Source of the DNA: Dactylorhiza incarnata
Lineage: Eukaryota > Streptophyta > Magnoliopsida > Asparagales > Orchidaceae
Direction: 5' to 3'
Length of the DNA: 64,000 nucleotides
Assembly (NCBI GenBank): GCA_033032865.1
Contig: JAWHQI010000075.1
Coordinates: 3,968,001-4,032,000, forward strand
The notes beneath the pieces are model-generated. The model did not search any database, was not told the origin of the DNA, and saw only the letters and a list, made by a program, of their open reading frames with translations. Shown in pieces: positions 45,509-57,240 of the stretch; position 1 is the first letter of the stretch; every line of letters begins with the position of its first letter. A program made the position numbers and the translations under genes.

Positions 45509-47115
45509 TGATGAGTCCTGATCATATACACATTTATGGACTCATCCGGGCCGTTATTTAGTCAATTCACCGCACTATAGCCTTGTTATAGCTTATATTT
45601 GATAATCCATGCTAGGTGCACATCTAGGCCCACTTTGGTGTGATTTTCGTGCTTATTGTCATTAGTAGTATTCAAGTGCTGTCAAGTGCCACTTTCAGTG
45701 GCTAGATCTGTGGTTGTGCTGGAATAGGAGTCGTGCAAGTGTTCCCGGTGCAATTCTGCACAGGAACACTGCGCACGATCGCCGGTTCTATTGCGCACGA
45801 CCACTGGTCGTGCGCCACTGATCGTGTGCACTTAACCTTCTTTTCACGAGTTCTGTTTGGTGCAGTGCGCACGCCCACCAATGCCAGCGCGCACGACCAC
45901 CGGTCGTGCGCCACTGCTCGTGCGCATTTGCCATTAAATTTCTGAGTTCTGTTTGCTGAAGTGCGCACGACCATCAACTCCAGTGCGCACGACCACCGGT
46001 CGTGCGCCACTGTCCGTGCGCACTTAACGTTTATTTTATGAGTTCTGTTTCATCTAATGCGCACGACCACCGACGATAGTGCGCACGACCACCGGTCGTG
46101 CGCCACTGGTCGTGCGAACATTTTATTTTATAATTTCGTATCTTGCAGGTTCCACCCAGGCAGTGCGCACGATCGCAGAATTCCAGTGCGCACGACCACT
46201 GGTCGTGCGCCAATGACCGTGCGCAGTATTTATTCCAGCGCCTATTTAAACGCCTGTTGTGATTTTTAGGGTAATTTCAGCCGCCGGGAGCGGAGTTCCT
46301 GTTCCGTACGCCGCCGACCTCCACCGTGGGACACCTCCACTTCATCTTCTATGCAAGGGGAAGCCTCCTCCACCCATTCCAAGACTTCCTCCTTTGTCCG
46401 TGAGTGTTCTCCATCGTCCGCAAGCCTCCAAGCAACCATTCTCTCATTTCGCCCGGTGAGAAGAAGAAGGAACCTAAAGTCGAAGACGACGGAGCCACGT
46501 AGGGAGATCGTGACAGCTCTCTACGCCGGAAGCATAGTCCGCCCGAGTCCGGAGGTAGCCCGACAACCTACCATTCCGGCCGTGAACGGCCGCTAGTCTT
46601 CACCATCGGTTATTTCTTTCCTATTTCCTCCATTGTACTCGTTGAACCGTGTAAACTCGAATATTATGATGATGTTTGTTGAAATGAATGTTTCCTTGTT
46701 GTTCTTCATGGTTTGCTTGTGATTCACTCCGTTCTCACTCACTCACTCGCACACGCACACAAGGTGTTTGTTCCATGTTAGCAAGAGCTAACGACGGTTG
46801 TGAAGAGGTGTTTACGACCCTCACCCTTTCGCGCTAGAACACACTCCATCCGCCTCACGAAGCACAGCATCGCGGCCGTTGCATCCATCTCACCTTGCGA
46901 AGCGGTGCTTTCGACCCGCATCTCTTTTACTGTTGCTAAGATTAGGACAAACCAACCAAAAACCCCCTTTTTCATGTGTGTTTCGTTAGTGTAACAAGAG
47001 TCACGCTACGCATCTCGTTCACCCAACCTGCATTCCTCAAGAGACCGACATTCGGGGAGGCCACTCTCCACATTTATTACTTGACAGCGACCGGTGCACT
47101 TGCCGACACGCATCA
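45509..47115 (+). repeat. 3' LTR of Athila-like element
   Basis: 1607 bp, the same length as the 5' LTR with about 15 single-base differences, mostly transitions. Hairpin array 45774-46227, TATA-like 46243-46250. Confidence 0.93.
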
Positions 47116-47713
47116 GTTGCTTACTACTTTATGTTACATCATGCTTATATTTTTTCTCAACAAGTAGTATTTAACTAAGTTTTGATTGCATCTTATTTTT
47201 CTTCTCGACATAAAATATATTACTCCTTATTATACATACTCACTCCTAAACCCTCTTTTGATTCTACCAAAAGGGGAGATTAAATTGCATAAATCTAATA
47301 TTTAGGGGGAGTGCATTATAATAATATTAAATAAAAAAAGGTATATTTGTAGGGGGGGTAATCATATAGGAGGTGCATACACTATGCTCGATCATGACAA
47401 TCCTTCAATAAGTGGTTCCTTATCTATCTTAGAAGATATACACTCATCCCTACCCACTTTTGCTAATAACAAAAGGGGGAGAAGAAATTGAGAAATCTAG
47501 TAAAATATATATTAGGGGGAGTAAACTACAAGAGAACACTTATGTAGGGGGAGGACTTCATAAAGAAAAAGTATGCATTATCACTATCAATTCTATCACG
47601 CTCTTAACCTGTTATTCATGCATATATTATTACCTCACTTATCTATAAACACAAATGGTCTTTATCTCACTAATTTCTCATACAGGTATTTGTTATTATC
47701 AAAAGGGAGAGAT
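47116..47713 (+). other. Sirevirus-like 3' non-coding region with repeated polypurine tracts
   Basis: Purine tracts of the AAAAGGGGAGA or TAGGGGGAG type occur near 47268, 47302, 47352, 47469, 47512 and 47544. The terminal PPT AAAAGGGAGAGAT is at 47701-47713 next to the LTR. Clusters of PPT copies here are an established Sirevirus trait. Confidence 0.75.
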
Positions 47714-49504
47714 TGTTGGAGTCTATGTTCCGCATCTCTTGGTTTGAGAATAACAAGGAACGTGTTGTATTTGATCTTGTATTTTGTATGTGTATAGTAT
47801 GCAGGTTGTACAGGAACTATAGCTACACATCCCTATGAATAGTTTGCTGATTGGAAATGACTCTCTGGAAAGAGAGCTAACGCCCCGCGTTAACATTAAC
47901 GCGCCGCGTTAACTTCCCTTGAGAAGAAAACCGCTGAGAAGGAATGCCGTCGAGAACAAAGTCGTCAAGCTGCGTTCGACGAAAGAGATCTAACGCTCGC
48001 GTTAGTTTGTAACGCCCAGCGTTAACAAGAGGAGGAATACCGTCGAGTTGCGGTCGATGAACCTGCGTTCGACGAACTTGGAGTTCCGTTGGACGAATTT
48101 GCCTGCGTTCGACGAAATTGCACCCGACAACCTGTGTTCGACGAACTTAGAGTTCCGTTCGACAAATTTGCCTGTGTTCGACGAAATTGCACCCGACAAC
48201 CTGTGTTCGACGAATTGGAGCGTTTGACGAAGGCGCGTTCGACGAAATTGCCTGCGCTCGACTTATTGCGTTCGATGAACTGACCTTTGATCGACGAATT
48301 GGAGCGTTTGACAAAGGCGCGTTCGACGAAATTAGTTTCGTTCGACGAAATTTGGTTCTGCCACGATCTCGGCGGTTTGCACGATCCCGACGGTTTACAC
48401 GTTCACTAACGCCGCGCGTTAACCTTAACGTCGTGTGTTAGCTCCCGTGGCTATTTAAAAGTACAGCCCTCTCATTCTATGACATTGAGATGATTCCAGA
48501 ATTCTGATACGTTGGAGAGAGGTTTGTCTACAGCAATTAAGAGATCTCCCTTGGGCTAACATGAAGATCTAAAGAAGATTTTGAAGGAGAAGGTCTACAA
48601 CGCATATCCCATACGAAGGACGATCATTTCAAGAACGCCAACATCTACATCGACTTCGTCTTCACCTTTAGAATTTCTTGGGGAGTTTCTCTTTACTTAT
48701 CTTATAATCTTTTATTTTATTCTCTTTGTAATTCGTGTGGAGAAATCATTCTGGGAGAACGTCGGATTCCAGGAAGGATTCCGTGGATAAATTCGCCTTG
48801 TGTTGGCGACTAGGTCTTGGTAGGACTTAAGGAGGAATTCGCCTTGTGTTGGCGACTAGTTCTTGGTGATTAGATCTAGGGGGTGCTCGAGGCCACATCC
48901 GGGGAAGGATTAGCTAGAGCGGCTTGAGGCCTCATCTGGGGAAGGATAGGCTAAAGCCAACCGGTTTGTGGGGATACAAGTCGGTATAGAAAAGGAAAAT
49001 TTGTTTTACTTTGTACGCCTCTGATTTCTAGCGTTATAAAAATTAAACATTTGTGTATTCAATTTATTATGAAATAAAATCATGTCCTTTAATGTTCTAT
49101 TCAATTGATTTTATTTGCTCTTCAAGAATGTTTTAATTTCTATTCCATTAAAGTATTAAAATTAACATTTGTTTAATTATCTTTGAAATACAATAATCAT
49201 TTTTAATTATCTCTGATTTTTTGGAATTGTATTTCATTAATGTTTTCATTGGTAAAATCTCATTGACATAATTCTAGCAGATTAACTTTCTGAAGAGCTA
49301 ACGCCCAGCGTTAACACCTAACACCAGGCGTTAGCAACAGTAAGGAAAAAGTTCTGTTTCCCTTATCTGAGATATTAAAATATATTTTTCTATAAAATAT
49401 TCTGAATCTTCAGTCTCAAACTCTGATAAATTTAATTAAGATCTAAATTCCATAAAACCCTTATTCACCCCCCCCCCCCTCTAAGGGCGCCATAAGATCC
49501 AACA
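47714..49504 (+). repeat. 3' LTR of gag-only Sirevirus-like element
   Basis: 1791 bp, TGTTGGAGTC...GATCCAACA. Box array 47876-48445, TATTTAAAAG 48452-48461, two TTCGCC...GGCGA hairpins 48790-48861, poly-C near 49466-49478. It is a little shorter than the 5' LTR, mainly in the box array. Confidence 0.88.
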
Positions 49505-52453
49505 CCTGGTACAAATTTCAGCCCAATTGGGACTGATTTGGTTGGGAAATTAATTAATCCAAGTTTGGTCAAACTAGATCAAAAGTGCACATGATGGAAT
49601 TAGGTGGTCAAATCTCATCCAAGTGGTGTGAAACTTTGGCCACTGGTTTAGGATCACATAAGACACACCCATGAGTAATTTGGGGTGATGTGGGGTGGAT
49701 ATGCCCTAGGACCCTAGTTCTAACCTTAAGGTTGCACTTTAAGCCTTGTGAAGGACATAGGGGCATATGTCCTTGAATGGTCATGAAATTTGGTAGATAA
49801 GTTTATAGGGTGTAAATATGCCCTAGGAATTTTTATGAGAATTTTAGGAGCACTTATCCCCTCTGATTTGGGTTATAACTTTTTTGGGGAACCTTCTAAT
49901 AAAAGGAATTTACATGCTCAAATTATCTTGGATGTTGATGAAAGTTTGGTTGACTACTTAAAATCATGATATTGACCTCTGGTAATTTTGGTGTAATTAT
50001 TGAAATGATTTAATTAGCACTTCATTCGCACGCCATCTATTTGGTCTTAGGAATATGTTAAATAAATGAGAGCCAAATGTTATATGGAAAATTGTGAGAC
50101 TTGTTGGTAGGATATTTTAGGGCATTAGAGAGCTCTGTGAATTTTTGTATAATTTTTGGAATTATTTATCAGTAGGTTACTTCACAAATTTCCCTAGTAT
50201 GGGTTTACTTGGAATATTTATTTATGTGACTAATTAGTTTTGATAAATTCTGAACATTGGTCAGTAGACTTTTATGATCTATATAAAGTTCTGGTAATTT
50301 TGCCATAATTTTTGGACAAGTATTTATGGTGATTCCTTCTTTAATTTCAAATTTGGGATATTTAATCACTATTATAATTAGAGGACAACACCTTATTGCA
50401 AAATTGTGATATTCTATGTTTACTGTTATTTTGACATCATAGATTTTCCATAATTTTATGGGGGTCATATCATAGGAAGATCTTACACTTCATGTTCAAT
50501 TTCATACTTGGCCAATATTGGAAAAATTATAATAAATGCCAAATAATTGAGGAAAAATATGATCCTCTAGATTTAGTCTTAGAATATCATGATAGACTCC
50601 CAGTAATAATCTTGAGTCAGTTGAAAGAATATTTGGGGTACCTCCTCTTATGCAACTCATATAACTCATTTGGTCTGCGTATAGTAAAACTGTAAAACTT
50701 TGAGTAATTTGTGGGTCATTTGGTGGGAATGGAAGCTAGATGGTGTACCTAGTCTGGTAGATAAGATGTGAGGTCACCATTAGGGGACTATATGTTGAGT
50801 GTACCCGATAAGCTAAGGGGTAAGGTTGTGTTCGGGACCGACGAAAGATCGTCTTTCCCCTTAGAGGGTCATAAAACACTTAGGGTAATCCAAACGTAAT
50901 GACAAGGAGGGTATTCTTACGGGTAGACACTAATAACATTAAGAGCCTTGGAAAGGAATCTTTGGGGTGCATCCCATTATAGTTCTTAGTACCGTAGCTA
51001 GCCCCTTACAGGGTAATCCTCGGGAAGTCTAAGATTAATCATAAATTGTAGGGATAAGTTGATGTATAAGATTAGCATAATAATACACTCACCCACACCC
51101 CATTATTATGGGTATATTAGTCGGTTTGGTCTTACGAGCGGTAGTCTTGGTGGTTGTAGCAGCAGACTAATTAGTCTAGTGAGCTTGTGACTCAGTAATG
51201 TTTGTTGGTGCGGATGGGTTGGTCCGACGAGCCGGAGGCTCGGAAGGTTAATGTGATGGGCGGGTTTGCCCTGGGAGCTTATGGCTCCGAGATAGATGGT
51301 AAACATGTGTGCATGTGCATAAAGGTGGTGGGTCTTCGGTATTAGATGGTCGTTCACACCGACGTCAATACGTTGACTTGGAAAGTGGAATTTGCACTTA
51401 GCCATAAAAGTCTGGTTGTCCAGCCAGTAAGAGTACGCAGATGCTCCGCGGTTTTGCGTTGAGGCGTACGATAGGTCTAGGCTAGGTAGTGTGAACACCA
51501 ACCTAGAGGTGGGTGAGGCCCGACACACCACTTCTGTTTGCCACTACGGGAGTATCCTGGGAGTCTTGCTAGCTCCAAAAAGGGGGAACTAAAGGTCTGT
51601 GCGCATAGAGTCCAAGTGTGTGAGTTGCACTTGTATGAACATATCATTAAACTGCATAACTCTGCATGTCATGGCATAAGCATTGCATTTCAACCCATAC
51701 CCCTAGCGTATAAATTGGTTATGGGACTTTTAATACGATATGCCCAGCTAAACGACCCCTTGGTTTATAGGTTTGTATGGGCATTCCTATAAATCAATGG
51801 TTACATTTCTATTGTGTACTTATCTTTACTTACTGTTCTTTACTTTCTCTTTACCATGCTCTATTACTGCTTCAATTATTTATATACACATGTGTAGTTG
51901 TAGACATTTCCTATAGACAAGATCCGTCGTCATCTGCTTTATTTTATACCCCTTGCTGTCCTCTGTTTCATCTTCCCGCACGGTGCCTAGGAGCCATCGG
52001 GGGTGGGGTGGGGAACATAAGTCTTAGTCTTTTTGACTAACGGTCGGTGGACCATATCATTTTAGGGGATCGAGGAGATGCAGCAGCACTAGAGGCCGGT
52101 GCAGATGGAGGAGGGACAGTCTAGTACGGGAGTGTCAGCCTCAGGATCAGTGAGTGATTAGCAGTTTGCTTCCGCGAGTGACCTTGTAGTGAGGATATGA
52201 TGTACAGGGCATGCGCCCTTTATTATTGTAACTTTTGTTATTTCAGTTATACCATGTGGACATTTATTATATATAGCATGTGATTGTGGACTTGAACTTC
52301 TTTTTGTTCGTTTATACTTTTCTTCTTCTGTGATCGATATGGCCGGCAGGATCGGCATTTTGTAGTGGCGACCTTCCCAAGTGAAGGTGTCACCGCAAAG
52401 CGACGGTTCTGGGCATAAGACCCGGTTTTGTAGAGAAAAAATGGGGTCTTACA

Positions 52454-52990
52454 GATTGAAGACCCACCTCCAGGAGGCAAGGAGCAGTGGGTGGATGCCC
52501 TCTCAAATGTGTTGTGGGCTTACCTCACCACGGATTGGCCCCCGACGGGGGAAACACCTTCCAATATCTACTAGGCATCAGAGACTGTCATACTAGTGGT
52601 CATAGGTGTTTTGAGCACCCGAGTCCAAGCTTTTAACCAAGCAGGGAACAACGCACACCTCCGGGGAAACCTAGAATTGGTTCTGGAGGTCAGGGACAAA
52701 GCGACACAATGAATCGTGACTTACTAAAACTATGCGGCTCACTTCTTCGACAGGAGGGTAAAATCAAGACCAGTTAGCATCGGGGACCTTGTCCTCTGAA
52801 ACCTCAAAGTAGCCGGCAAACGCCCCTAGAAGGAAGAACTCTCCCCATCATGGAAAGGACCTTTCATCGTCATGGAAATAGTACAAAACTTGGAACTTAC
52901 AAACTGAGGACTCTAGACAGGAAGTCACTCCCCCAAACATGGAATGCACAAAACATGTATTTCTTCTACCAGTAATCTATGTCCAGGGTG
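52454..52990 (+). pseudogene. Integrase C-terminal relic of Tat-like element 1
   Basis: It begins at the LARD LTR junction in LKTHLQEA. After a frame change it reads EQWVDALSNVLWAYLTT, TGETP, then with stops KSRPVSIGDLVL and WKGPFIVMEIV, all familiar from Tat/Retand integrases. The upstream pol of this element is cut off by the LARD insertion. Confidence 0.75.
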
Positions 52991-53079
52991 GAAGATCATA
53001 AGGCCAAAGAAGTGCTCGCATGTACCTCCCCTTTCAGTAATATCACAAATATTCTCTGGTTCGAACTACTGTGTGGACT

Positions 53080-53640
53080 CTCTGGAAAGAACGGACCCCG
53101 TGGCCTTCTACTTAGGCGAGAATGGACAAATGTCCTTCTATACCTCCAAAAATAATGACCTTGTGTCCTTCAACTGTCAAGGATAGAATGGACAAAGGTC
53201 CTTATAAACCTCCTGAAAGAATGGACCTCATGTCCTTTTACCAAGGCAATAATGGGACAATGTCCTTCTGCACCTCCTGAAAGAACTAACCCTGAGTCCT
53301 TCCACTTAGGCGAGAATGGGCAAATGTCCTTCTCCACCTCCTAAAAGATTGGACCCTGTGTCCTTCTACTTAGTGGAGAACGGGCAAAGACCCTTCTGCA
53401 CCTCCTGAAAGAACGGACCAGTGTCCTATACTTAGGCGAAAACAGATAAAGATTATTCTGCACCTCCTGAAAGAACGGATCCCGGGTCCTTCTGCTTAGG
53501 CAAGATAGGGCGAAGGTCCTTCTGCACCTCCTAAAAGAATATACCGTGAGTCCTTAGGCGAGAATGGGTGAAGGTCCTTCTGCACCTCTTGAACAAACGG
53601 ACCCTGTGTCTTTCAACTTCATGCTAGGAATGGACCATGA
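53080..53640 (+). repeat. 64-bp tandem repeats in 3' UTR of Tat-like element 1
   Basis: About eight or nine diverged units marked by CACCTCCTGAAAGAACGGACC and GTCCTTCT. The CCTCCT landmarks fall at 53209, 53273, 53337, 53401, 53463, 53527 and 53585, giving a 64-bp period with shortened units. Tandem repeats between integrase and 3' LTR are established for Tat-lineage elements. From 53640 to 54250 a few degraded units and no gene are seen. Confidence 0.8.
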
Positions 53641-54250
53641 GTCCTTCTACAGAATCAAACCCTGAATCCTCCTACGGGTTCTATTAGGAACGGACCCCTA
53701 GGTCCTTCCTCGTCACCATGACAAGGGGTGCAAACGACCACCTTCCGCATCACGTTTAAGCATCCTCCCCCGGTACTAACGCTGAGCGTCAACCGCAAAG
53801 ACCCACACGTGGCGTCATGCTCATGCATTCATTCGAATGGGAACATGGGAAGTAAGATATTTCCAAACCCTCACAACACACAAAGCTCAAGACGGGAGAA
53901 CATCCCTGAAGAGTGTCGCATGGTCCACATGGGCTATATCACACACAAGGGCATACTACGGTACTAAGTCACACCTATGGCAACAAAAGTTGTACAACCA
54001 AATGCATTAGTCGCCCCCAATATCAACTACAGGATCTTCATCGCATAGGATTAGCGCCCCGTAGCGCATAGTGATCAACCACATTTCCAGGCTTGACGAG
54101 AAGAACATTTCACTCCACAAACAAATAATGAATCGTCATGCACGCAATCAAACACCTTCGGAGTCCACAACTCAAAAACAACACGGTTATATCTAAAATT
54201 TCCGAGCTTGTCGCTTCGCAAATCACGACCCGCGAAAATTAGGGGGCATC

Positions 54251-54905
54251 TGATGGGGTTCACACTAAAAACCTTCCGAGTCAAACCGAATCAAAGCAAT
54301 CAGAGAGACATTAGGGAGCTCAGTGGTTTTCATGCGAGGATGTGGGTTTTAGATCGATCTTTCGCTCTGAATTCCCTCTGCTCGTTCTCGAGCCTGTTCG
54401 CGCTCAACGCTCACATAGACGCATCAGCAGACGCAGGAGAAGACATGGAAGAATGCACTCGTGGACACTCTCGTCAAAGCTCCGAAGACTTAGGCTCCGT
54501 TTGGGGGGACTTATTTTCACCGGTCAAGCGATTACGACCACATGAACCGGACCTTAATTAAGGTCAGGTTCATGCGGTCGTAACCGCTTGACCGGTGAAA
54601 ATAAGTCCCCCCAAACGTAGCCTTAGTCTTTTATTTTCTCCTTTTTCTGCATTTAAAACTTATAAATGGAGAGGTGATCAGTCATCCTCCAAGGAACTTA
54701 ATTACTTGTGACCTCAAGGAATATAATAGATTTTGGCCCGGCACAGTACCTGTACGTGGCTTTTCACTATTTCTGGGATTTTCACGCTAAAACGCCTCGT
54801 GTCATTGCTATCTGGATTACTTTTGACTGTTTACGCGGCAACTCCAACTTGGAGCTAAGATGATTCGATTCTCCAGACCCGGGGAAAATTGGACGGCCCG
54901 TAACA
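54251..54905 (+). repeat. 3' LTR of Tat-like element 1
   Basis: It starts TGATGGGGTT after the PPT TTAGGGGGCATC and ends CCCGTAACA. The last 200 bases (GTACGTGGC...GGGATTTTCACG...TGACTGTTTACG) align with the end of the Tat-like LTR at 58670-58841. It holds a 130-bp MITE; without that and one TSD it is 522 bp. It has no palindrome array. Confidence 0.75.
54493..54622. mobile_element. Tourist-like MITE (PIF/Harbinger type)
   Basis: 130 bp, TIRs GGCTCCGTTTGG and CCAAACGTAGCC flanked by TTA (54490-54492 and 54623-54625). The whole element is one inverted repeat with arms of about 60 bases around TTAATTAA. TTA target sites and GGnnnnGTTTGG-type ends are typical of Tourist MITEs. Confidence 0.8.
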
Positions 54906-55357
54906 ATATTATTAGTTATTTTGTTTTTATTATGCAGCGCGAACTTATTTTGTATATGTAAATTTTATTATCATTTGTTTTTAATATCTTATGCAAACTT
55001 ATTTTGTATTGTTATGACACTCCTTTCAATATATTATTTGTCTCCACATTTTTATCACATATTTAAATATTAAAATTTAATTTCTGTCACCGAATTCTAA
55101 AATGTAGGTTAACAACTGAATTACTAATTCTAATTTATCCGGCAAATATATAAAATTCCTACATTCAGCAAAAGGTTGAATTGCAATTAACTCAATTCCA
55201 ATTTTCACATCTTAATCTCTTCCAAATGAACGGATCAGATTTTTTTAATTTTAATAGTATAATATAAATTTAATATTACATGCTCTTGAATGCAAAGTAA
55301 TAATTGTCATATTCTGTGTGATCTCTTCACAAAGAACAAAGTACCAAAGCCAAAATT
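54906..55357. other. AT-rich DNA downstream of the WEB gene
   Basis: The Tat-like LTR ends at 54905. This stretch holds no recognised feature except the presumed 3' UTR of the minus-strand gene. No exact AATAAA is evident. Confidence 0.5.
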
Positions 55358-56585
55358 TTATGCTATACTATTTCCATGACTTTGAACTGTTTCATCACTT
55401 TGGAAGCTCTTCTTCTTCAAAAAGACTGATACCACCATAGGCAGAAGTGACTTACTCTTCTTCTTCTTCTGCTTGTTCTTCATCTGCGAGCATTCCCTAT
55501 CAAAGGAGACTCCCCTGTTCAGAACATGCGCATCTGTGCTCACCACTCGAGCCAGAGAAGGCGGGTTGGCAAATTTCACATACTTCTTTCTCTGAAATTC
55601 GGAATCTCCCTTAAAGGAGGGCATTCCGGTCTCCATCTCCGTTGAGTTTTCTACAAATTTGATGTCTTCGATCTCTGAATCTGTGGCTGGCTTTTCTAGT
55701 TCTCTGGCTCTAAGTTCCTTCAGTTCTGCCTTGGTTTTGTGCAGTTCTTGCCTGACAGAGGCGAGATAGTTCGCCAATTCCTGTTTTTCTTCTTGTGCCT
55801 TCTGCAGGTTCTGTTTCGTCTCTTCTAGCTCTGCCACTAGGGAGCCAATGCGAGCGCCACTCTGTTCATTTCTATTCGCCGTAGCTCTCATCTATCAACA
55901 TAAGGAGAAAATAAAGTGCAGTGAAGTACTTTTCTTCTGTTCTTTAATGATTTGCCGTTATTCATGGTCGCTAACTCTAGTAATTACAAAATCATTGAAA
56001 TAAATAGATAGGAGTTTAGGACTTAAATCACAAACTATGTAATGTAGTAATGGTGGATAAGATAATTTGAAAAACATAACTTTAATTTTAACTTAAAAAT
56101 CAAAAGGCAGGAACCAATTGTAGCAGCCTTGGAGCATTTCAAGTAAAGAGCAGATATGGCATTATGGCCGAAACAGATATTGTTTTTTTTTTCATTCTGT
56201 TGATGAATTATTTATAATTAATTAGTAGATGTCAGCAAGGTTTTATTTTATACATTTCGTAGAATGTTCAAACACGAACGATACACACACAGATATACAG
56301 AAAGAGAGAGAGAGATTATTAAATGTCAGCACGGTTTTATCCTATACATTTTGTAGAATGTTCAAACATTAACGAAACGCACACACAAAGAGAGAGAGAA
56401 AGAGAGGGAGGAGAGAGAGAGAGAGAGACTACTTCATTGAGCTTGTTAGAAATCTCCCCGGCCAAGACCTTCTCCCCAAACAGCATAACTGCTTCCTTCA
56501 CGGATCGAAAAGGTGCCCTGGTGTCGATCTCTGCTCTGCTATTGAGGGCATAACCATTGCCAACGGCGTCCCTCTGGATTTCCAT
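55358..56585 (-). CDS. WEB family (DUF827) protein, small two-exon gene
   Basis: Exon 1 is 56585-56433 (ATG at 56585, 51 codons) and exon 2 is 55891-55358 (177 codons and TAA); together they encode 228 residues. The 541-nt intron has GT at 56432 and AG at 55892, phase 0. Exon 1 has the family N-terminus (EIDTRAPFRSVKEAVMLFGE). Exon 2 has a coiled coil (residues about 52-120, LVAELEETKQNLQKAQEEKQ and on) and a basic C-terminus (KKKKKSKSLLPMVVSVFLKK). This layout resembles the short Arabidopsis WEB-family proteins such as At1g75720. Larger WEB proteins act in chloroplast photorelocation; the role of the short ones is not established. It is the only host gene in the window and appears intact. 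Confidence 0.85.
55892..56432 (-). other. Intron of WEB gene with a duplicated ~90-bp segment
   Basis: GT-AG intron. It contains a direct duplication: 56229-56315 and 56322-56420 share ATGTCAGCAnGGTTTTAT, TAGAATGTTCAAACA and a following CA/GA microsatellite, close to the splice donor. Confidence 0.75.
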
Positions 56586-57240
56586 CGCTTGCAAGAGAGA
56601 TATCAGCGATGAATACTAACTCAGAGTCATCAATGCATGTGAGTTCCTCAACGACGCGGAATTAATAAGGGAGACAGAGAGAGGGGGAATGGCGAAGTCG
56701 GAAGTTTGTTAAGCATTGAGAGAATTTGCTTAGGGAGATAATGAGATGATGGTGCTTCTTTTCTTGGCTTTCACTTCACTGGTATTCTGTTTACGAGGGA
56801 AGCTAGGGAAGGGAGGGGGAGGCAACGGCTATGATGGCAAGGTTTCACCTAATGGATGATGGATGTTGAAAAGGACTAGCTCACTTCAAAAGTGGATTTT
56901 GTGGCTATTCTAGTATTATTTGTAATCGTGGTTTGTCTTTGGAGATTGGCGCTTTATGTGAGAGCATGGTTGCCTTTTTATGGTTTTGAGGGTTCTCTTT
57001 GCTTTTTTTTCCTTTCTTGCTATCTTGGATGGATTTCTTAGTTATTTGATAGCCAAACAAATTGGAATGGACTCAACTGTCACTTGGGAGGAAGAAGATG
57101 GAATTAAGGTGATCAAATTAAGATTGATTAGTAACGATCATTGCTGCAGTTGTTCTGACCCAATCTAGAATTGCTTCATAGTTGTTTTGATCAAAATTTC
57201 ACATATGTAGTGAACCACCACAAAGGAGGCCAACTAATAT
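56586..57240. other. Upstream region of WEB gene
   Basis: Presumed 5' UTR and promoter on the minus strand. No clear TATA box or other gene; the ORF at 56980-57168 has no recognisable product. Confidence 0.45.

Larger units (their letters stand above)
39678..47115 (+). mobile_element. Athila-like Ty3-gypsy element, non-autonomous (gag-protease only)
   Basis: 7438 bp with two 1607-bp LTRs (TGATGAGTCC...CACGCATCA) and TSD GTTGC (39673-39677 and 47116-47120). The PBS is of the TGGCGCCGTTGCCGGGGA type and the PPT is AGTCTGGGGGTG. I count roughly 15 differences between LTRs, about 99 percent identity, so it is the youngest complete insertion here. RT, RNase H and integrase are missing. Confidence 0.88.
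31810..49504 (+). mobile_element. Sirevirus-like copia element, gag-only, 17.7 kb
   Basis: LTRs 31810-33633 and 47714-49504 (TGTTGGAG...GATCCAACA), flanked by CCTGG (31805-31809 and 49505-49509). It has the PBS, a gag ORF, and a cluster of PPT-like tracts before the 3' LTR. No protease, integrase, RT or RNase H can be read in the 5.6 kb left after removing the two nested inserts. Box arrays upstream of the promoter, repeated PPTs and a C-rich tract near the LTR end are established Sirevirus traits. It would need enzymes from a full relative. Confidence 0.82.
29878..52453 (+). repeat. LARD-like 3' LTR, plus strand, split by nested elements
   Basis: It starts TGTAACATCCCC (29878) and ends GGGGTCTTACA (52453). 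The two parts, 29878-31809 and 49510-52453, total about 4.88 kb. The gap is a Sirevirus-like element with TSD CCTGG. This LTR has the TTGAC cluster (30050-30500), a 19-base poly-C (about 30844-30862) and a CCACCACCT hairpin (about 31199-31230). It lacks the TTCGACGAA array present in the minus-strand LTRs, going straight from GTGCAGAATC to ATATGATATAAATCC (about 31345-31372). ORFs in 49510-52453 look non-genic. Confidence 0.85.

Noticed and set aside
54342..54561. Plus-strand ORFs at the start of the Tat-like LTR
   Set aside because: They are within the LTR and run into the MITE; no family match.
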